Origin: Burkholderiales bacterium
GTDB lineage: Bacteria > Pseudomonadota > Gammaproteobacteria > Burkholderiales > JAEUOS01
Assembly (NCBI GenBank): GCA_016790695.1
Contig: JAEUOS010000031.1
Location: forward strand, 1-64,000
Length of the DNA: 64,000 nucleotides
Reading direction: 5' to 3'
Shown in pieces: positions 30,869 through 43,312 of this stretch. The translations under genes were made by a program, and so were the position numbers. The notes under the pieces were generated by a model. The model was not told the DNA's origin and did not search any database. It worked only from the letters and a program-made list of their open reading frames with translations. Positions within the stretch are counted from its first letter, which is position 1. The number at the start of each line of letters is the position of its first letter.

Positions 30869-31831
30869 ATGAGACGGTCGTTCGCGTGCCTGGCCGCGCT
30901 GATCCTGGTCCTGTCCGCGGCGCCCGCCGCGGGCCAGGGCTATCCGGCAAGGCCGGTGCGGTTCGTCGTGCCGATCACGCCGGGCGGCAGCAACGACGTG
31001 GTCGCGCGCGCGATCGCGCAGAAGCTCACCGAGTCCTGGGGCCAGCCGGTGGTGGTCGAGAACCGGCCCGGCGCCGGCATGAACCTGGGCGCGGAGGCGG
31101 TCGCCAAGAGCCCGCCCGACGGCTACACCTGGCTCCTCGGCGCGAACAACATCTTCGCGTTCAACCCGCACATGGGGCGCGTGCCCTTCGACGTCTTCAA
31201 GGACTTCGCGCCGGTCACGCAGGTCGCGGTCGTCCCGTTCGTGATGGTGGTGAATCCGGCGCTCCCGGTAAAGACGGTGGCGGAATTCATCGCCCACGCC
31301 AAGGCCAATCCGGGCCGGCTCAACTACGCGTCCTCCGGCAACGGCTCGCCGCAGCAGCTGGCCACGGAGCTGCTCGCGCGCACCGCCGGGCTGTCGCTGC
31401 AGCACGTGCCCTACAAGGGCGCCGTGCCGGCGATCACCGACCTCCTTGGCGGACGCATCCAGGTGTTCATCGGCGCGGTCAATTCGCTGCTGCCGCACGT
31501 CAGGGAGAATCGCCTGCGGCTCATCGCCGGCGCGGGCGCGAAGCGCTTTGCCGCGCTGCCCGAGGTGCCGGCGATCGCCGAGACCGTGCCCGGCGTCGCG
31601 CTCGACGTCTGGCTCGGCGTGTTCATGCCCGGTGCCACGCCGCGCGAGATCGTCGCCAAGGTCAACGCCGACATCGCCCGCGTCCTCCTCGCCCCGGAGG
31701 TGCGCGCCAGCCTCGCTGCGCAGGGCATCGAGGCTGCCACCGGCACGCCGGAGGCGCTCGCCCAGACCATCCGCGACGATCACGCGCGCTGGGGCAAGGT
31801 GATCGCGGACGCCAACATCAGGGCGGACTGA
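30869..31831 (+). CDS. Bug/TctC family receptor (2), in operon with TPP enzyme
   Basis: A 320-residue exported receptor: signal peptide MRRSFACLAALILVLSAAPAAGQ, then YPARPVRFVVPITPGGSNDVVARAIAQKL and VVENRPGAGMNLGAEAVAKSPPDGYTWLLG. The NYASSGNGSPQQLATELL and HVPYKGAVPAITDLLGGRIQVF blocks are typical. The TPP enzyme gene begins one base after its stop, so the two are translated together. That suggests the ligand is the substrate, or a precursor, of that enzyme. Confidence 0.93.
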   Translation: MRRSFACLAALILVLSAAPAAGQGYPARPVRFVVPITPGGSNDVVARAIAQKLTESWGQPVVVENRPGAGMNLGAEAVAKSPPDGYTWLLGANNIFAFNPHMGRVPFDVFKDFAPVTQVAVVPFVMVVNPALPVKTVAEFIAHAKANPGRLNYASSGNGSPQQLATELLARTAGLSLQHVPYKGAVPAITDLLGGRIQVFIGAVNSLLPHVRENRLRLIAGAGAKRFAALPEVPAIAETVPGVALDVWLGVFMPGATPREIVAKVNADIARVLLAPEVRASLAAQGIEAATGTPEALAQTIRDDHARWGKVIADANIRAD

Positions 31832-31832
31832 G

Positions 31833-33629
31833 ATGAGCGACCGTCCGACGTTCACCGCGCCCTCGACGGGTCGCGACGTTCCGGTGCCCGCCGCGGCCAG
31901 CGACGCCCTCTGGGGCAGCGACGTCATCGCGGCGACGCTGCGCGCGCTGGGCGTCCCGTTCCTCGCACTGAATCCCGGCGCGAGCTACCGCGGCCTGCAC
32001 GACAGCCTGGTCAACCATCTCGGCAACGCGGCGCCCGAGATGCTGCTGTGCCTGCACGAAGAGGTGGCGGTGGCCATCGCGCACGGCTACGCGAAAGCGG
32101 GCGGCGGCATGATGGGCGTGGTGCTGCATTCCAACGTCGGACTGATGCATGCGGCGATGGCGATCTTCAATGCCTGGTGCGACCGGCTGCCGATGCTGAT
32201 CCTCGGGGCGACCGGGCCGTGGGACGCGGCGCGGCGCCGCCCGTGGATCGACTGGATCCACACCGTCGCCGACCAGGGTGCGCTGGTGCGCGACTACACC
32301 AAGTGGGACAACCAGCCCGGATCGGTCGCCGCCGCGGTCGAGGCCCTGCTGCGCGCGGCGCAGATCGCGCAGACCGCGCCGCGCGGCCCGGTGTATGTCA
32401 ACCTCGACGCCGCCTTGCAGGAGCAGAAGCTCGACGACAGGCCGGCGCTGCCGGATCCGTCGCGGTTTGCCGCCCCGGTCGCGCCACCGCCGGCCGCGGC
32501 GGAGGTCGAATGCGCGGCCGCGCTCCTCGCCCAGGCCAGGCGTCCGGTGATCCTGATGGGGCGCATGTCGCTCAGCGTCGAGGACTGGCGGCGCCGCGTC
32601 GAACTGGCCGAGCGCACGCAGGCGGCGGTGATCACGGACCTGAAGACCGGTGCGACCTTTCCGACGGCCCATCCGCAGCATGCGGCGCCGCCCGGCAATT
32701 TCATGGCGCCGGCCGCCTGCGCGGCGCTGCGCGAGGCCGACGTGGTGCTGATGCTCGACTGGGTCGATCCGGGTGGCGCCTTTCGCCAGGCCGGCGGCGT
32801 GCCGACCGGGGCGAAAGTCATCCAGGCGACGCTCGACGCGCACCTGCACCGCGGCTGGGCGATGGACATGGGCAGCCTGGCGCCGGCGGACGTGCAGCTG
32901 CAGTGCGAGCCCGATGCGGCGGTGCGCGCGCTGCTGCCGCTGCTGCCCCAGGCGGCTGCGCGCCACTGGGCGCCGCGGGCGCCGCTGCCGGGCGCGCCCG
33001 CGGACGGCGTGGTGAGCATTCGCGCAGTGGCCGAGGCGCTCGCCGCCCGCGCGCGCGCCGAGGAGATCTGCATCGTGCGCCTGCCGCTGGGGTGGAACGG
33101 TGCCTACCGCGACTTCTCGCATCCGCTCGACTATCTGGGCGCCGACGGCGGCGGCGGTGTCGGCGCCGGCCCCGGCAACACGGTGGGCGCGGCACTGGCC
33201 CTGCGCGGCAGCGGCCGCACCGCGGTCGCGCTGATCGGCGACGGCGACTTCCTGATGGCCAACACGGCGGTGTGGACCGCGGCGCACTACGGGCTCGGCA
33301 TGCTGCTGATCGTGTGCAACAACCGCTCGTTCTTCAACGACGAGCTGCATCAGGAGCGGGTGGCGAAGGAGCGCGGCCGGCCGCCGGAGAACAAGTGGAT
33401 CGGCCAGCGCATCGACCAGCCCGACATCGACATCGCGCAGATGGCGCGCACCATGGGGGCCGTGGGCATCGGCCCGGTCGACGACGCCCGCGAACTGGGT
33501 CCGGCGATCGCCGAAGGCCTCGCCGCAGCCAGGGCCGGCCGCGCCTGCGTGATCGACGCGCGCGTCGCGCCCGGCTACGATGCGAACATGAGCGGCGCGC
33601 CGCCGTCGGCCGCGAGCCAGAAACGCTGA
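31833..33629 (+). CDS. Thiamine-diphosphate-dependent enzyme (acetolactate synthase / benzoylformate decarboxylase superfamily)
   Basis: A 598-residue ThDP enzyme. The N-terminal PYR domain has FLALNPGASYRGLHDSLVNHL and CLHEEVAVAIAHGYAKAGGG, whose Glu activates the cofactor. A central domain is followed by the C-terminal PP domain with LIGDGDFLMANTAVWTAAHYG and IVCNNRSFFND, the GDG...NN magnesium-diphosphate motif. The family makes or breaks bonds next to a 2-keto acid carbonyl. Acetolactate synthase is unlikely because no small subunit is present and the context is catabolic. The gene lies between a Bug receptor and a HCCA-isomerase-like gene. Confidence 0.88.
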   Translation: MSDRPTFTAPSTGRDVPVPAAASDALWGSDVIAATLRALGVPFLALNPGASYRGLHDSLVNHLGNAAPEMLLCLHEEVAVAIAHGYAKAGGGMMGVVLHSNVGLMHAAMAIFNAWCDRLPMLILGATGPWDAARRRPWIDWIHTVADQGALVRDYTKWDNQPGSVAAAVEALLRAAQIAQTAPRGPVYVNLDAALQEQKLDDRPALPDPSRFAAPVAPPPAAAEVECAAALLAQARRPVILMGRMSLSVEDWRRRVELAERTQAAVITDLKTGATFPTAHPQHAAPPGNFMAPAACAALREADVVLMLDWVDPGGAFRQAGGVPTGAKVIQATLDAHLHRGWAMDMGSLAPADVQLQCEPDAAVRALLPLLPQAAARHWAPRAPLPGAPADGVVSIRAVAEALAARARAEEICIVRLPLGWNGAYRDFSHPLDYLGADGGGGVGAGPGNTVGAALALRGSGRTAVALIGDGDFLMANTAVWTAAHYGLGMLLIVCNNRSFFNDELHQERVAKERGRPPENKWIGQRIDQPDIDIAQMARTMGAVGIGPVDDARELGPAIAEGLAAARAGRACVIDARVAPGYDANMSGAPPSAASQKR

Positions 33630-33651
33630 ACATGCCGAACGGAACACCATC

Positions 33652-34284
33652 GTGATCGAAGTCTCCTGCTTCTACAGCCTGTCCTCGCCGTGGGCGTACT
33701 TCGCCGGCCCGCGCATGGTCGACATCATGCGCCGCCATCACGCGCGGCTGATCCTCAAGCCCTACGATTTCCAGGCCGTGGTTCCGGAAACCGGGGGTGT
33801 GCCGCTGCGCACGCGCCCGCCGGCGCGCCGCACCTATCACGCGCTCGAACTCGACCGCTGGCGCAAATACCTCGGCATGCCGCTCAATCTGCAGCCGAAG
33901 TTCTATCCCGAGCTGGTCACCGACCCGGACTGGAACAAGCGCCCCGGCTGGATGGTGATCGCCGCGCAGGAACGCGGGCTGGATGCGCCGCGCCTGTCAC
34001 ACGCGCTCCTGCGCGCGCTGTGGGCCGAGGAGCGCGACACCGCGCGCGCCGAGGTGCGCATCGCGGTCGCCGACGAGAACGGCATGGACGGCGCCGCGCT
34101 GCACGCCGCCGAGACCTCGGCCGCGGTGCAGGCGCTGTACCGGCGCTACAGCGACGAGGCGGTGGCGCTGGGCGTGTTCGGCGCGCCGATCTTCGTGCTC
34201 GACGGCGAGCGCTTCTGGGGCCAGGACCGGCTCGATTTCCTCGACCGGGCGCTGGACGCCAAGCGCATGCGCGAAGGGCTGTAG
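33652..34284 (+). CDS. DsbA-fold 2-hydroxychromene-2-carboxylate isomerase family protein
   Basis: A 210-residue kappa-class GST/DsbA-like protein. It begins EVSCFYSLSSPWAYFAGPRM, where the usual Ser-Pro at the active-site loop replaces the Cys pair of true oxidoreductases, and it ends with ALGVFGAPIFVLDGERFWGQDRLDFLDRAL, the characteristic HCCA isomerase tail. Such glutathione-dependent isomerases act in naphthalene and related pathways (NahD). The start is the GTG at 33652 after GGAAC. It follows the TPP enzyme by 22 bases and is probably the third gene of that operon. Confidence 0.88.
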   Translation: MIEVSCFYSLSSPWAYFAGPRMVDIMRRHHARLILKPYDFQAVVPETGGVPLRTRPPARRTYHALELDRWRKYLGMPLNLQPKFYPELVTDPDWNKRPGWMVIAAQERGLDAPRLSHALLRALWAEERDTARAEVRIAVADENGMDGAALHAAETSAAVQALYRRYSDEAVALGVFGAPIFVLDGERFWGQDRLDFLDRALDAKRMREGL

Positions 34285-34288
34285 CCGC

Positions 34289-35161
34289 CTAGGCAACGGC
34301 GCCGGTGAAGGCCCGCTGGCGCGCCGCGATCAGCCGTCCGAGGTGCGCGATGCGCGATTCGGCAGCCGGCACGCCACGCTTGGCCGCCGTGTAGACCGGA
34401 TCCCCGAAACGCTCCAGAAGCGCCTGATAGCAGCGATGGGCATCCGCATCGAAGGCGCGTTCGCGCCCCTCGGCATCGCGGGCCGGGTGCGGCGGATAAA
34501 GCGTGAGGCATGGCAAGAAGCCGGCGGGCACCGGGATGTTGGCGTCGTGCACGCGGCCCCGGCGCATCACTGCCGGCAGCAGGTGCGTATGCGGCCCCTC
34601 TGGCGAGACCCCGTCGGCCGCCGGGATCGGGTTCCGCACCTCGATGCGTGCCAGGCGGCTCACCAGCACCCGCGTGGGGCTGGCGCGCACGATGGCCGCC
34701 TGCAGCGCATGGTCGCCGTCCCAGGTCGCGCCTTCGGCCGCGCGCAATCGCGCGGTCAGGCCTGGGTCACGCGTGCGGACCAGGAAATCGGTGGTCGCAA
34801 GCCCGAGCCCCAGATCGAAGAGTTCGGCATCACGTTCGGATGCATCGATGGCGTCGCGGTCCGGCCCCAGCGCGGTGACGCGGCGGCGCGCGGCGCGGCG
34901 CGCGCCCGCTTCGGGAAGGCAGAACACGACGCCGTGGTTCCACAGGCGGGGATTGGCCGACGGCGTCTCGTAGGCCAGCGGCAGCGGATCGACATCGGAG
35001 GCGACGCGCATGGCGCCGCCCTGCGTGACGACGGTGCGTGCATCCGGCCACGCGGTCGCGCCGTGGCAATGGAACTCGGCCAGCACGCCGAGTTCGCCGA
35101 CGCTCCAGCTGTTGGCCGCATCGGCCAGGTGCTCGAGCAGCAGGCGGTGCGCAGTTCGCAT
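34289..35161 (-). CDS. Hypothetical protein, 290 residues
   Basis: I do not recognise this family. The reading frame is long, keeps codon-position GC bias and has a mixed, soluble composition with no signal peptide or membrane segment. Visible stretches that might be conserved are SVGELGVLAEFHCHG, NPRLWNHGVVFCLP, DLGLGLATTDFLVRT, GPHTHLLPAVMR and IPVPAGFLPCLTLYPPHPARD. The His and Cys residues in these could bind metal. The stop lies four bases after that of the isomerase on the other strand, and it follows the EamA gene with a 45-base gap. Confidence 0.7.
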   Translation of the reverse strand: MRTAHRLLLEHLADAANSWSVGELGVLAEFHCHGATAWPDARTVVTQGGAMRVASDVDPLPLAYETPSANPRLWNHGVVFCLPEAGARRAARRRVTALGPDRDAIDASERDAELFDLGLGLATTDFLVRTRDPGLTARLRAAEGATWDGDHALQAAIVRASPTRVLVSRLARIEVRNPIPAADGVSPEGPHTHLLPAVMRRGRVHDANIPVPAGFLPCLTLYPPHPARDAEGRERAFDADAHRCYQALLERFGDPVYTAAKRGVPAAESRIAHLGRLIAARQRAFTGAVA

Positions 35162-35206
35162 CCAGGCCTCCGTCGCAAACCGTGCATGATGCGCCGCGTC
35201 GCGTCG

Positions 35207-36148
35207 CTAGTCCAGCGGCGCCGGATTCTCCCTCGGACGCGTACCGACGAACTGCGCGACCGCCACACCCGCGAGCGTGATGGCGGCACCCGCCATCTTG
35301 ACCGCGCCGAAGCGCTCGTCGGTGAAGACCCACGCCACCAGCGCCGCGGTCGGCGGCATCAGGTATTGCAGCGGCGCGGTGCGCGCCACGCCGCGCACCG
35401 CATTGACCCAGGCCCAGAGCAGCCAGCCCACGAACGACGACATGACGATCGACCAGAGGAGCCCGGCCCATCCGAGCATCGACAGCGTGCCCCACGGCGC
35501 CGCCAGGCCGGTGGGCGCTGCCGCCAGGAGGATGGGGACACCGCCGAGCAGCGTGGCATACGCCATCACCGTCACCGCCCCGTGGCGCTCGACCAGCGGC
35601 TTGACGGCAACGGTGTAGTAGGAGAAGACCGAGGCCGCCAGCAGCAGGAACAGGTCGCCGCCGGTGGCGCGCCACTGTCCGCCGAGCAGCTTGTCCGACA
35701 GGAACACCAGCACCCCCAGGCAGGCGATGCCCACGCCGACGACCTGCCAGCGATGCAGGCGCTCCACGCCCATCGCGCGCAGGATGATCAGCGTGAAGAT
35801 CGGCCCGCAGGCGAGGATCAGCGAGCTCGAGAACGCCGTCGACCAGTGGATGCCCCAGGTCACCATGCCGATGTGGACCGAATGACCGACGAAGCCGACC
35901 CAGGCGACGAGCAACAGGTCGCGCCGCGACAGCCGCGGCCAGCGCGCGCCGAACCGCCAGAGCAGGAGCAGCAGCGCGCATGCGGGCATGATCAGGTAGC
36001 GCGCCACCAGGAAGCCCGACGGCGAGAGCGCGGCGAAATAGAACTTCTGCAGCGAGAAGTTCGCGCCCCAGACCGCGACGACGAACAGCGCCACCGCCAG
36101 GGACAGGCCCTCGCGGCGCGCATGCATGCGCGTCGGATCGGCGCTCAA
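35207..36148 (-). CDS. EamA/DMT family transporter
   Basis: A 313-residue inner-membrane exporter with two EamA repeats, about ten helices: LAVALFVVAVWGANFSLQKFYFAALSPSGFLVARYLIM opens repeat one and LFLLLAASVFSYYTVAVKPLVER opens repeat two. Family members export amino acids or other metabolites. The frame begins at a TTG (36148) that overlaps the TGA of the ankyrin gene, which would couple translation. An ATG at 36127 (MHARREGLS) is the alternative start. Confidence 0.88.
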   Translation of the reverse strand: MSADPTRMHARREGLSLAVALFVVAVWGANFSLQKFYFAALSPSGFLVARYLIMPACALLLLLWRFGARWPRLSRRDLLLVAWVGFVGHSVHIGMVTWGIHWSTAFSSSLILACGPIFTLIILRAMGVERLHRWQVVGVGIACLGVLVFLSDKLLGGQWRATGGDLFLLLAASVFSYYTVAVKPLVERHGAVTVMAYATLLGGVPILLAAAPTGLAAPWGTLSMLGWAGLLWSIVMSSFVGWLLWAWVNAVRGVARTAPLQYLMPPTAALVAWVFTDERFGAVKMAGAAITLAGVAVAQFVGTRPRENPAPLD

Positions 36149-36846
36149 CGCGCGCCGGCTGCTTCGAGCATCCTGACCATGGCGGCGTAGCCGCGGCCGC
36201 GCGCCAGCGCCAGCGGCCGGTTGCCGTTGCGGTCGGCCAGGGCCAGGCTGGCGCCGGCGTCGATCAGGTGCTTGAGCGTGGCCTGGTGGTTGGGCCCGCC
36301 GTCCCCCAGAACGATCGCCTCGATCACCGCGGTCCAGTGCAGGTTGTTCACGTGGTCGAGCGGCGCGCCGGCGCGGATCAGTTCGCGCACCACCTCGGCG
36401 TGGCCGAGGTGCGCCGCCGCGATCAGCGCGGTGCCGTCGTAGCGGCTGGTGACATTCGTGGCCTTGCAGCCGAGTTCGAGCGCCAGCTTCAGGGTCGGCA
36501 GGTCATTGGCCACCGCGGCGATGGTGACGATGTCGTAGCGGTCGTTCTCGAGCGCGTTCGGATCGGCGCCGGCGGCGACCAGCGCCCGCATCGCCGCCAG
36601 GTTCGACTTGTAGGCCGCGACATGCAGCGGCGTGCGCCGGTAGCCGTCGCGGGCGGCGACCGCACCGCCGGCGGCGATCGCCCTGCGGACGGCGTCGCCG
36701 TCGCCTTTGAGCGCAGCCGCGAACAGCCCGGTGTACGCGCGCTCTTCGGCGGCCGAGGGCGGCACCTGGGCGGCGCCGGGCACGGCGGCCAATGCGGCGA
36801 CGGCCGCGCACAGCACGCGGCAGAGCGCGCGTTGCACGGCGGTCAT
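36145..36846 (-). CDS. Exported ankyrin-repeat protein
   Basis: A 233-residue protein with a signal peptide (ALCRVLCAAVAALAAVPGAAQ) and about five ankyrin repeats, seen as RTPLHVAAYKSNLAAMRALVAAGADPN, TLKLALELGCKATNVTSRYDGTALIAAAHLGHAEVVRELIRAGAPL and ATLKHLIDAGASLALADRNGNRPLALARG. Ankyrin repeats bind other proteins. Exported bacterial versions are often linked to oxidative stress or to partner proteins, but none is evident here. It lies between gyrB (61 bases) and the EamA transporter. Confidence 0.88.
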   Translation of the reverse strand: MTAVQRALCRVLCAAVAALAAVPGAAQVPPSAAEERAYTGLFAAALKGDGDAVRRAIAAGGAVAARDGYRRTPLHVAAYKSNLAAMRALVAAGADPNALENDRYDIVTIAAVANDLPTLKLALELGCKATNVTSRYDGTALIAAAHLGHAEVVRELIRAGAPLDHVNNLHWTAVIEAIVLGDGGPNHQATLKHLIDAGASLALADRNGNRPLALARGRGYAAMVRMLEAAGAR

Positions 36847-36907
36847 GGCGGGAGCCGCGGCGAAATCGGCGCCCGCCGGCAGGCGCGTGCGCGGGGCGCG
36901 GACGCCA

Positions 36908-40632
<3,725 letters not shown>

Positions 40633-40876
40633 GATGTCTGCCTTTCTTGCACTCGGAATGAAGTGGTTGTCTTTATATGAAACCAATAACAGCTAATAGG
40701 GGCTGTGGATATGGGGACAACCGGAAATCGCCTTTGCCGACAAGGACATGGACCTGCGCCTCGCCAGGTCCGCGCTGTGGAAAAGCGCGTCGATCTTTGT
40801 GGGAAAGTCCGGCGGACGAGGCCGCCCGGCGTCTTGTTCGCCGGTTTTCAACAGGTTGTCCACAGGGTTGTGCACG
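40633..40876. other. Putative oriC: DnaA-box cluster with AT-rich stretch between dnaA and dnaN
   Basis: This 244-bp gap holds four or five DnaA-box-like 9-mers: TGTGGATAT (40704-40712, one mismatch to the complement of TTATCCACA), TGTGGAAAA (40776-40784), a weaker TGTGGGAAA (40798-40806), TTGTCCACA (40856-40864) and TTGTGCACG (40868-40876). At 40668-40700 lies an AT-rich run, unusual in this GC-rich DNA, that could be the unwinding element. The gene context (dnaA, dnaN, gyrB, rpmH, parAB) supports an origin. The dnaA upstream region is the alternative site. Confidence 0.6.
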
Positions 40877-42304
40877 CTAGCCCTTGATGATCTGGTCGAG
40901 CACGTGGAGCTCGTGGTTCAACTGGCTGTCCGACTTGCGCGCTTCGGTGATCTTGCGCACGGCGTGCAGCACGGTGGTGTGGTCGCGGCCTCCGAAGGAT
41001 TCGCCGATCTCCGGCAGCGACAGCGACGTCAGCTCCTTCGCGAAGTACATGGCGATCTGGCGGGGCTTGACGAGGTCGGCGGTGCGCTTCTTGGAGAAGA
41101 GCTCCGGCACCTTGACGCGATAGAAGTCGGCCACCGTCTTCTGGATGTTCTCCAGCGAGATCGCGCGGTTCTGCACGCGCAGCAGGTCGCGCAGCGCGTC
41201 GCGCGCGAGTTCCAGCGTGATGTCGCGCGCGTGGAATTTCGAATAGGCGACCAGCTTGCGCAGCGCGCCCTCGAGCTCGCGAACGTTCGAGCGCAGGTGC
41301 TTGGCGATGAAGAACGCCACCGTGTCGTCGAGGGCGATGCCCTGGCTTTCGGCCTTCTTCAGCAGGATCGCAACCCGCATTTCGAGTTCCGGCGGCTCGA
41401 TGGCGACGGTCAGGCCCCAGCCGAAACGCGAGATCAGGCGGTCCTCGATGCCGGCGATCTCGCGCGGGTAGGTGTCGCAGGTGATGATCACCTGCTTGTG
41501 GCCCTCGATGAGCGCGTTGAAGGCGTAGAAGAATTCTTCCTGCGTGCGGTTCTTGTTGTTGAAGAACTGGATGTCGTCGATGATCAGGAGATCGAGCGAG
41601 TGGTAGTAGCGCTTGAACTCGTCGAAGGCCTTCTTCTGGTAGGCGCGCACCACGTCGGTGACGTACTGCTCCGCATGGATGTAGCGGATGCGGGCCTCGG
41701 GGGCCGCGCTGACCATCTGGTTGCCGATGGCCTGCACCAGATGGGTCTTGCCGAGGCCGACGCCGCCGTACAGGAACAGCGGGTTGTACGAGGTGCCGGG
41801 ATTGGAGGCGACCTGGATCGATGCGGCACGCGCGAGCTGATTCGCCTTTCCGGTGACGAAGGTGTCGAACGTGTAGTCGGGATTCAGGCGCGTCTTCGCG
41901 TAGCGCGAATCGGCCGGCGCGGGACTCGCCGCGGCGAGCGCGCGCGGCGGCGGCGCGGCGTCGGCCGTCGGGTTCGCGCCGGCGGCACGCGGCATCGCCT
42001 GGGTCACCGACACCTGCACCGGCGCGCCCCAGTACTGCGCCGCGAGCGTCTCCAGGCGCCCGAGGAAACGTTCGCGTATCCACTGCTGGACGAACCGGTT
42101 GGGGGCCACCAGGGCAAGGGAGGCCGGCGGCTCGTCGGCCGTGCCGGCGTCGGCAACCGCGATCTTCAGCGGCCTGATCCAGGTGTCGAACTGCTCGCGC
42201 GGCAGTTCCTTCATGAACTGCGCGGTGCAGAGCGCCCAGAAGCCTTCTGCGGAGGCGGATTCGGCCAGTTCCGGGTCGTGGTCTGCGGGTGATGCGGGCG
42301 ACAT
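40877..42304 (-). CDS. dnaA: Chromosomal replication initiator protein
   Basis: A 475-residue initiator. Domain I is [25 protein letters not shown]. Domain II is the Ala/Pro-rich linker (about 90-135). Domain III is an AAA+ module with [20 protein letters not shown] (Walker A) and [20 protein letters not shown] (Walker B region). Domain IV has the DNA-binding signature [15 protein letters not shown]. It binds DnaA boxes as an ATP oligomer and opens oriC. A DnaA box overlaps its own -35 region, so autorepression is likely. Confidence 0.99.
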   Translation of the reverse strand: MSPASPADHDPELAESASAEGFWALCTAQFMKELPREQFDTWIRPLKIAVADAGTADEPPASLALVAPNRFVQQWIRERFLGRLETLAAQYWGAPVQVSVTQAMPRAAGANPTADAAPPPRALAAASPAPADSRYAKTRLNPDYTFDTFVTGKANQLARAASIQVASNPGTSYNPLFLYGGVGLGKTHLVQAIGNQMVSAAPEARIRYIHAEQYVTDVVRAYQKKAFDEFKRYYHSLDLLIIDDIQFFNNKNRTQEEFFYAFNALIEGHKQVIITCDTYPREIAGIEDRLISRFGWGLTVAIEPPELEMRVAILLKKAESQGIALDDTVAFFIAKHLRSNVRELEGALRKLVAYSKFHARDITLELARDALRDLLRVQNRAISLENIQKTVADFYRVKVPELFSKKRTADLVKPRQIAMYFAKELTSLSLPEIGESFGGRDHTTVLHAVRKITEARKSDSQLNHELHVLDQIIKG

Positions 42305-42433
42305 GGGTGCAGGACGATCCGGGGACTGGACCAGCCAGTTCTTTTGGAAATTTGCGGGGTGCCTCGGAGCCGGCCGACTGACCCTTGAAACAGGGGCATT
42401 GCGGGACCGACGGGCAGACGAACAAGCCGGCGA

Positions 42434-42465
42434 ATTTTAGCGCCTTTTCGGGGGACTTATCCACA
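42434..42465 (-). promoter_or_regulatory. dnaA: Putative dnaA promoter with overlapping consensus DnaA box
   Basis: A perfect TTATCCACA (42457-42465 on the plus strand) covers a TGGATA -35-like hexamer read on the minus strand (42463-42458). TAAAAT (42439-42434) follows 18 bases on as the -10. Bound DnaA would block RNA polymerase. The 9-mer may also belong to a second origin half. Confidence 0.5.
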
Positions 42466-42485
42466 GGCCGTCCTCGCCATGAAGC

Positions 42486-42515
42486 TTGACGAATGGGCAT
42501 GATTTGTAGTCGAAT
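42486..42515 (+). promoter_or_regulatory. Putative rpmH operon promoter
   Basis: TTGACG (42486-42491) and TCGAAT (42510-42515) are 18 bases apart, with the rpmH ATG about 40 bases after the inferred start. The -35 matches five of six bases, the -10 four of six. The -10 lies in the AT-rich part of the gap. Confidence 0.35.
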
Positions 42516-42560
42516 AACGGGTTTTCCGCAAAATTTCGACGCCCGTCGTCCGGAGAAGTC

Positions 42561-42695
42561 ATGAAACGCACCTATCAACCTTCCGTGGTCCGCCGCAAAC
42601 GGACGCACGGCTTCCTGGTCCGCATGAAGACCAAAGGCGGTCGCGCGGTGATCCGCGCCCGCCGCGCCAAGGGCCGCAAGCGTCTGGCGGTCTGA
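42561..42695 (+). CDS. rpmH: 50S ribosomal protein L34
   Basis: A 44-residue, highly basic protein, [20 protein letters not shown] at the start and [13 protein letters not shown] at the end, the classic L34 sequence and length. A GGAGAAG ribosome site precedes the ATG. It opens the right-going rpmH-rnpA-yidD-yidC-mnmE array and is divergent from dnaA. Confidence 0.97.
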   Translation: MKRTYQPSVVRRKRTHGFLVRMKTKGGRAVIRARRAKGRKRLAV

Positions 42696-42699
42696 TCGC

Positions 42700-43068
42700 T
42701 TGGCCGACGCGACGACCGCGCGTCGACTGGGGGCCGCCGACATTTCGGCGGTCTTGAAGAGCCCGCAGCGGGCCAGGAGTGCGCATTTCGCGCTGTTCTG
42801 GCGCGATGCCGAAACCTGGGGCCTCGGAATGGTTGTGTCGAAGAAGCTCGCCGGCAACGCCGTCCTGCGCAATCGCGTCAAGCGTCAAACCCGGGCGGCG
42901 TTCCGCGGCTGCCGCGCTGCCGTCACCGCGGCCGGAGCGGGACGTCGTCTCGAGGCCGTGCTGCGGGTGACGGCCGACGTGCGTCGGCTCGACCGGGCCG
43001 CGCAATTCGCCGAACTGTCCGGCCTGTTCGCCAGGTGCGGCGCCACGGCGCCGGCGCGCCGGTCGTGA
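42700..43068 (+). CDS. rnpA: Ribonuclease P protein component
   Basis: A 122-residue basic protein that helps the P RNA to bind pre-tRNA. The core is [42 protein letters not shown], which holds the RNR signature helix. The start is a TTG four bases after the rpmH stop; no ATG lies before the conserved part. Dependence on coupling from rpmH would keep it low. Its TGA overlaps the yidD GTG (GTGA). Confidence 0.94.
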   Translation: MADATTARRLGAADISAVLKSPQRARSAHFALFWRDAETWGLGMVVSKKLAGNAVLRNRVKRQTRAAFRGCRAAVTAAGAGRRLEAVLRVTADVRRLDRAAQFAELSGLFARCGATAPARRS

Positions 43069-43301
43069 AGACGCTGCTGCTTGCGCTGATCGCCGCGTAT
43101 CGCTACGCGGTCAGCCCGTTCCTGGGCCGCAACTGCCGTTTCGCGCCGAGTTGTTCGGAGTACGCGGCCGATGCCATTCGCGCGCACGGCGCGTGGCGCG
43201 GCGCCTGGCTGGGGGCGCGCCGCGTCCTCCGGTGTCATCCGTGGAATGACGGCGGCTATGACCCGGTGCCGCCGCGCCGGGCGCAAGCCAACAAGAACTG
43301 A
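43065..43301 (+). CDS. yidD: Membrane protein insertion efficiency factor
   Basis: A 78-residue protein with the complete YidD signature: [27 protein letters not shown] followed by [16 protein letters not shown], including the three conserved cysteines. The start is the GTG that overlaps the rnpA stop codon, so translation is coupled. The family supports YidC-dependent insertion of inner-membrane proteins, and yidC is 11 bases downstream. Confidence 0.95.
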   Translation: MKTLLLALIAAYRYAVSPFLGRNCRFAPSCSEYAADAIRAHGAWRGAWLGARRVLRCHPWNDGGYDPVPPRRAQANKN

Positions 43302-43312
43302 ATCGAGCACCG

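Noticed and set aside
36344..36359. CACGTG with flanks resembling parS, inside the ankyrin gene; a similar one at 45910-45925 in mnmE
   Set aside because: Only the 8-base core matches; the outer positions of TGTTTCACGTGAAACA do not.
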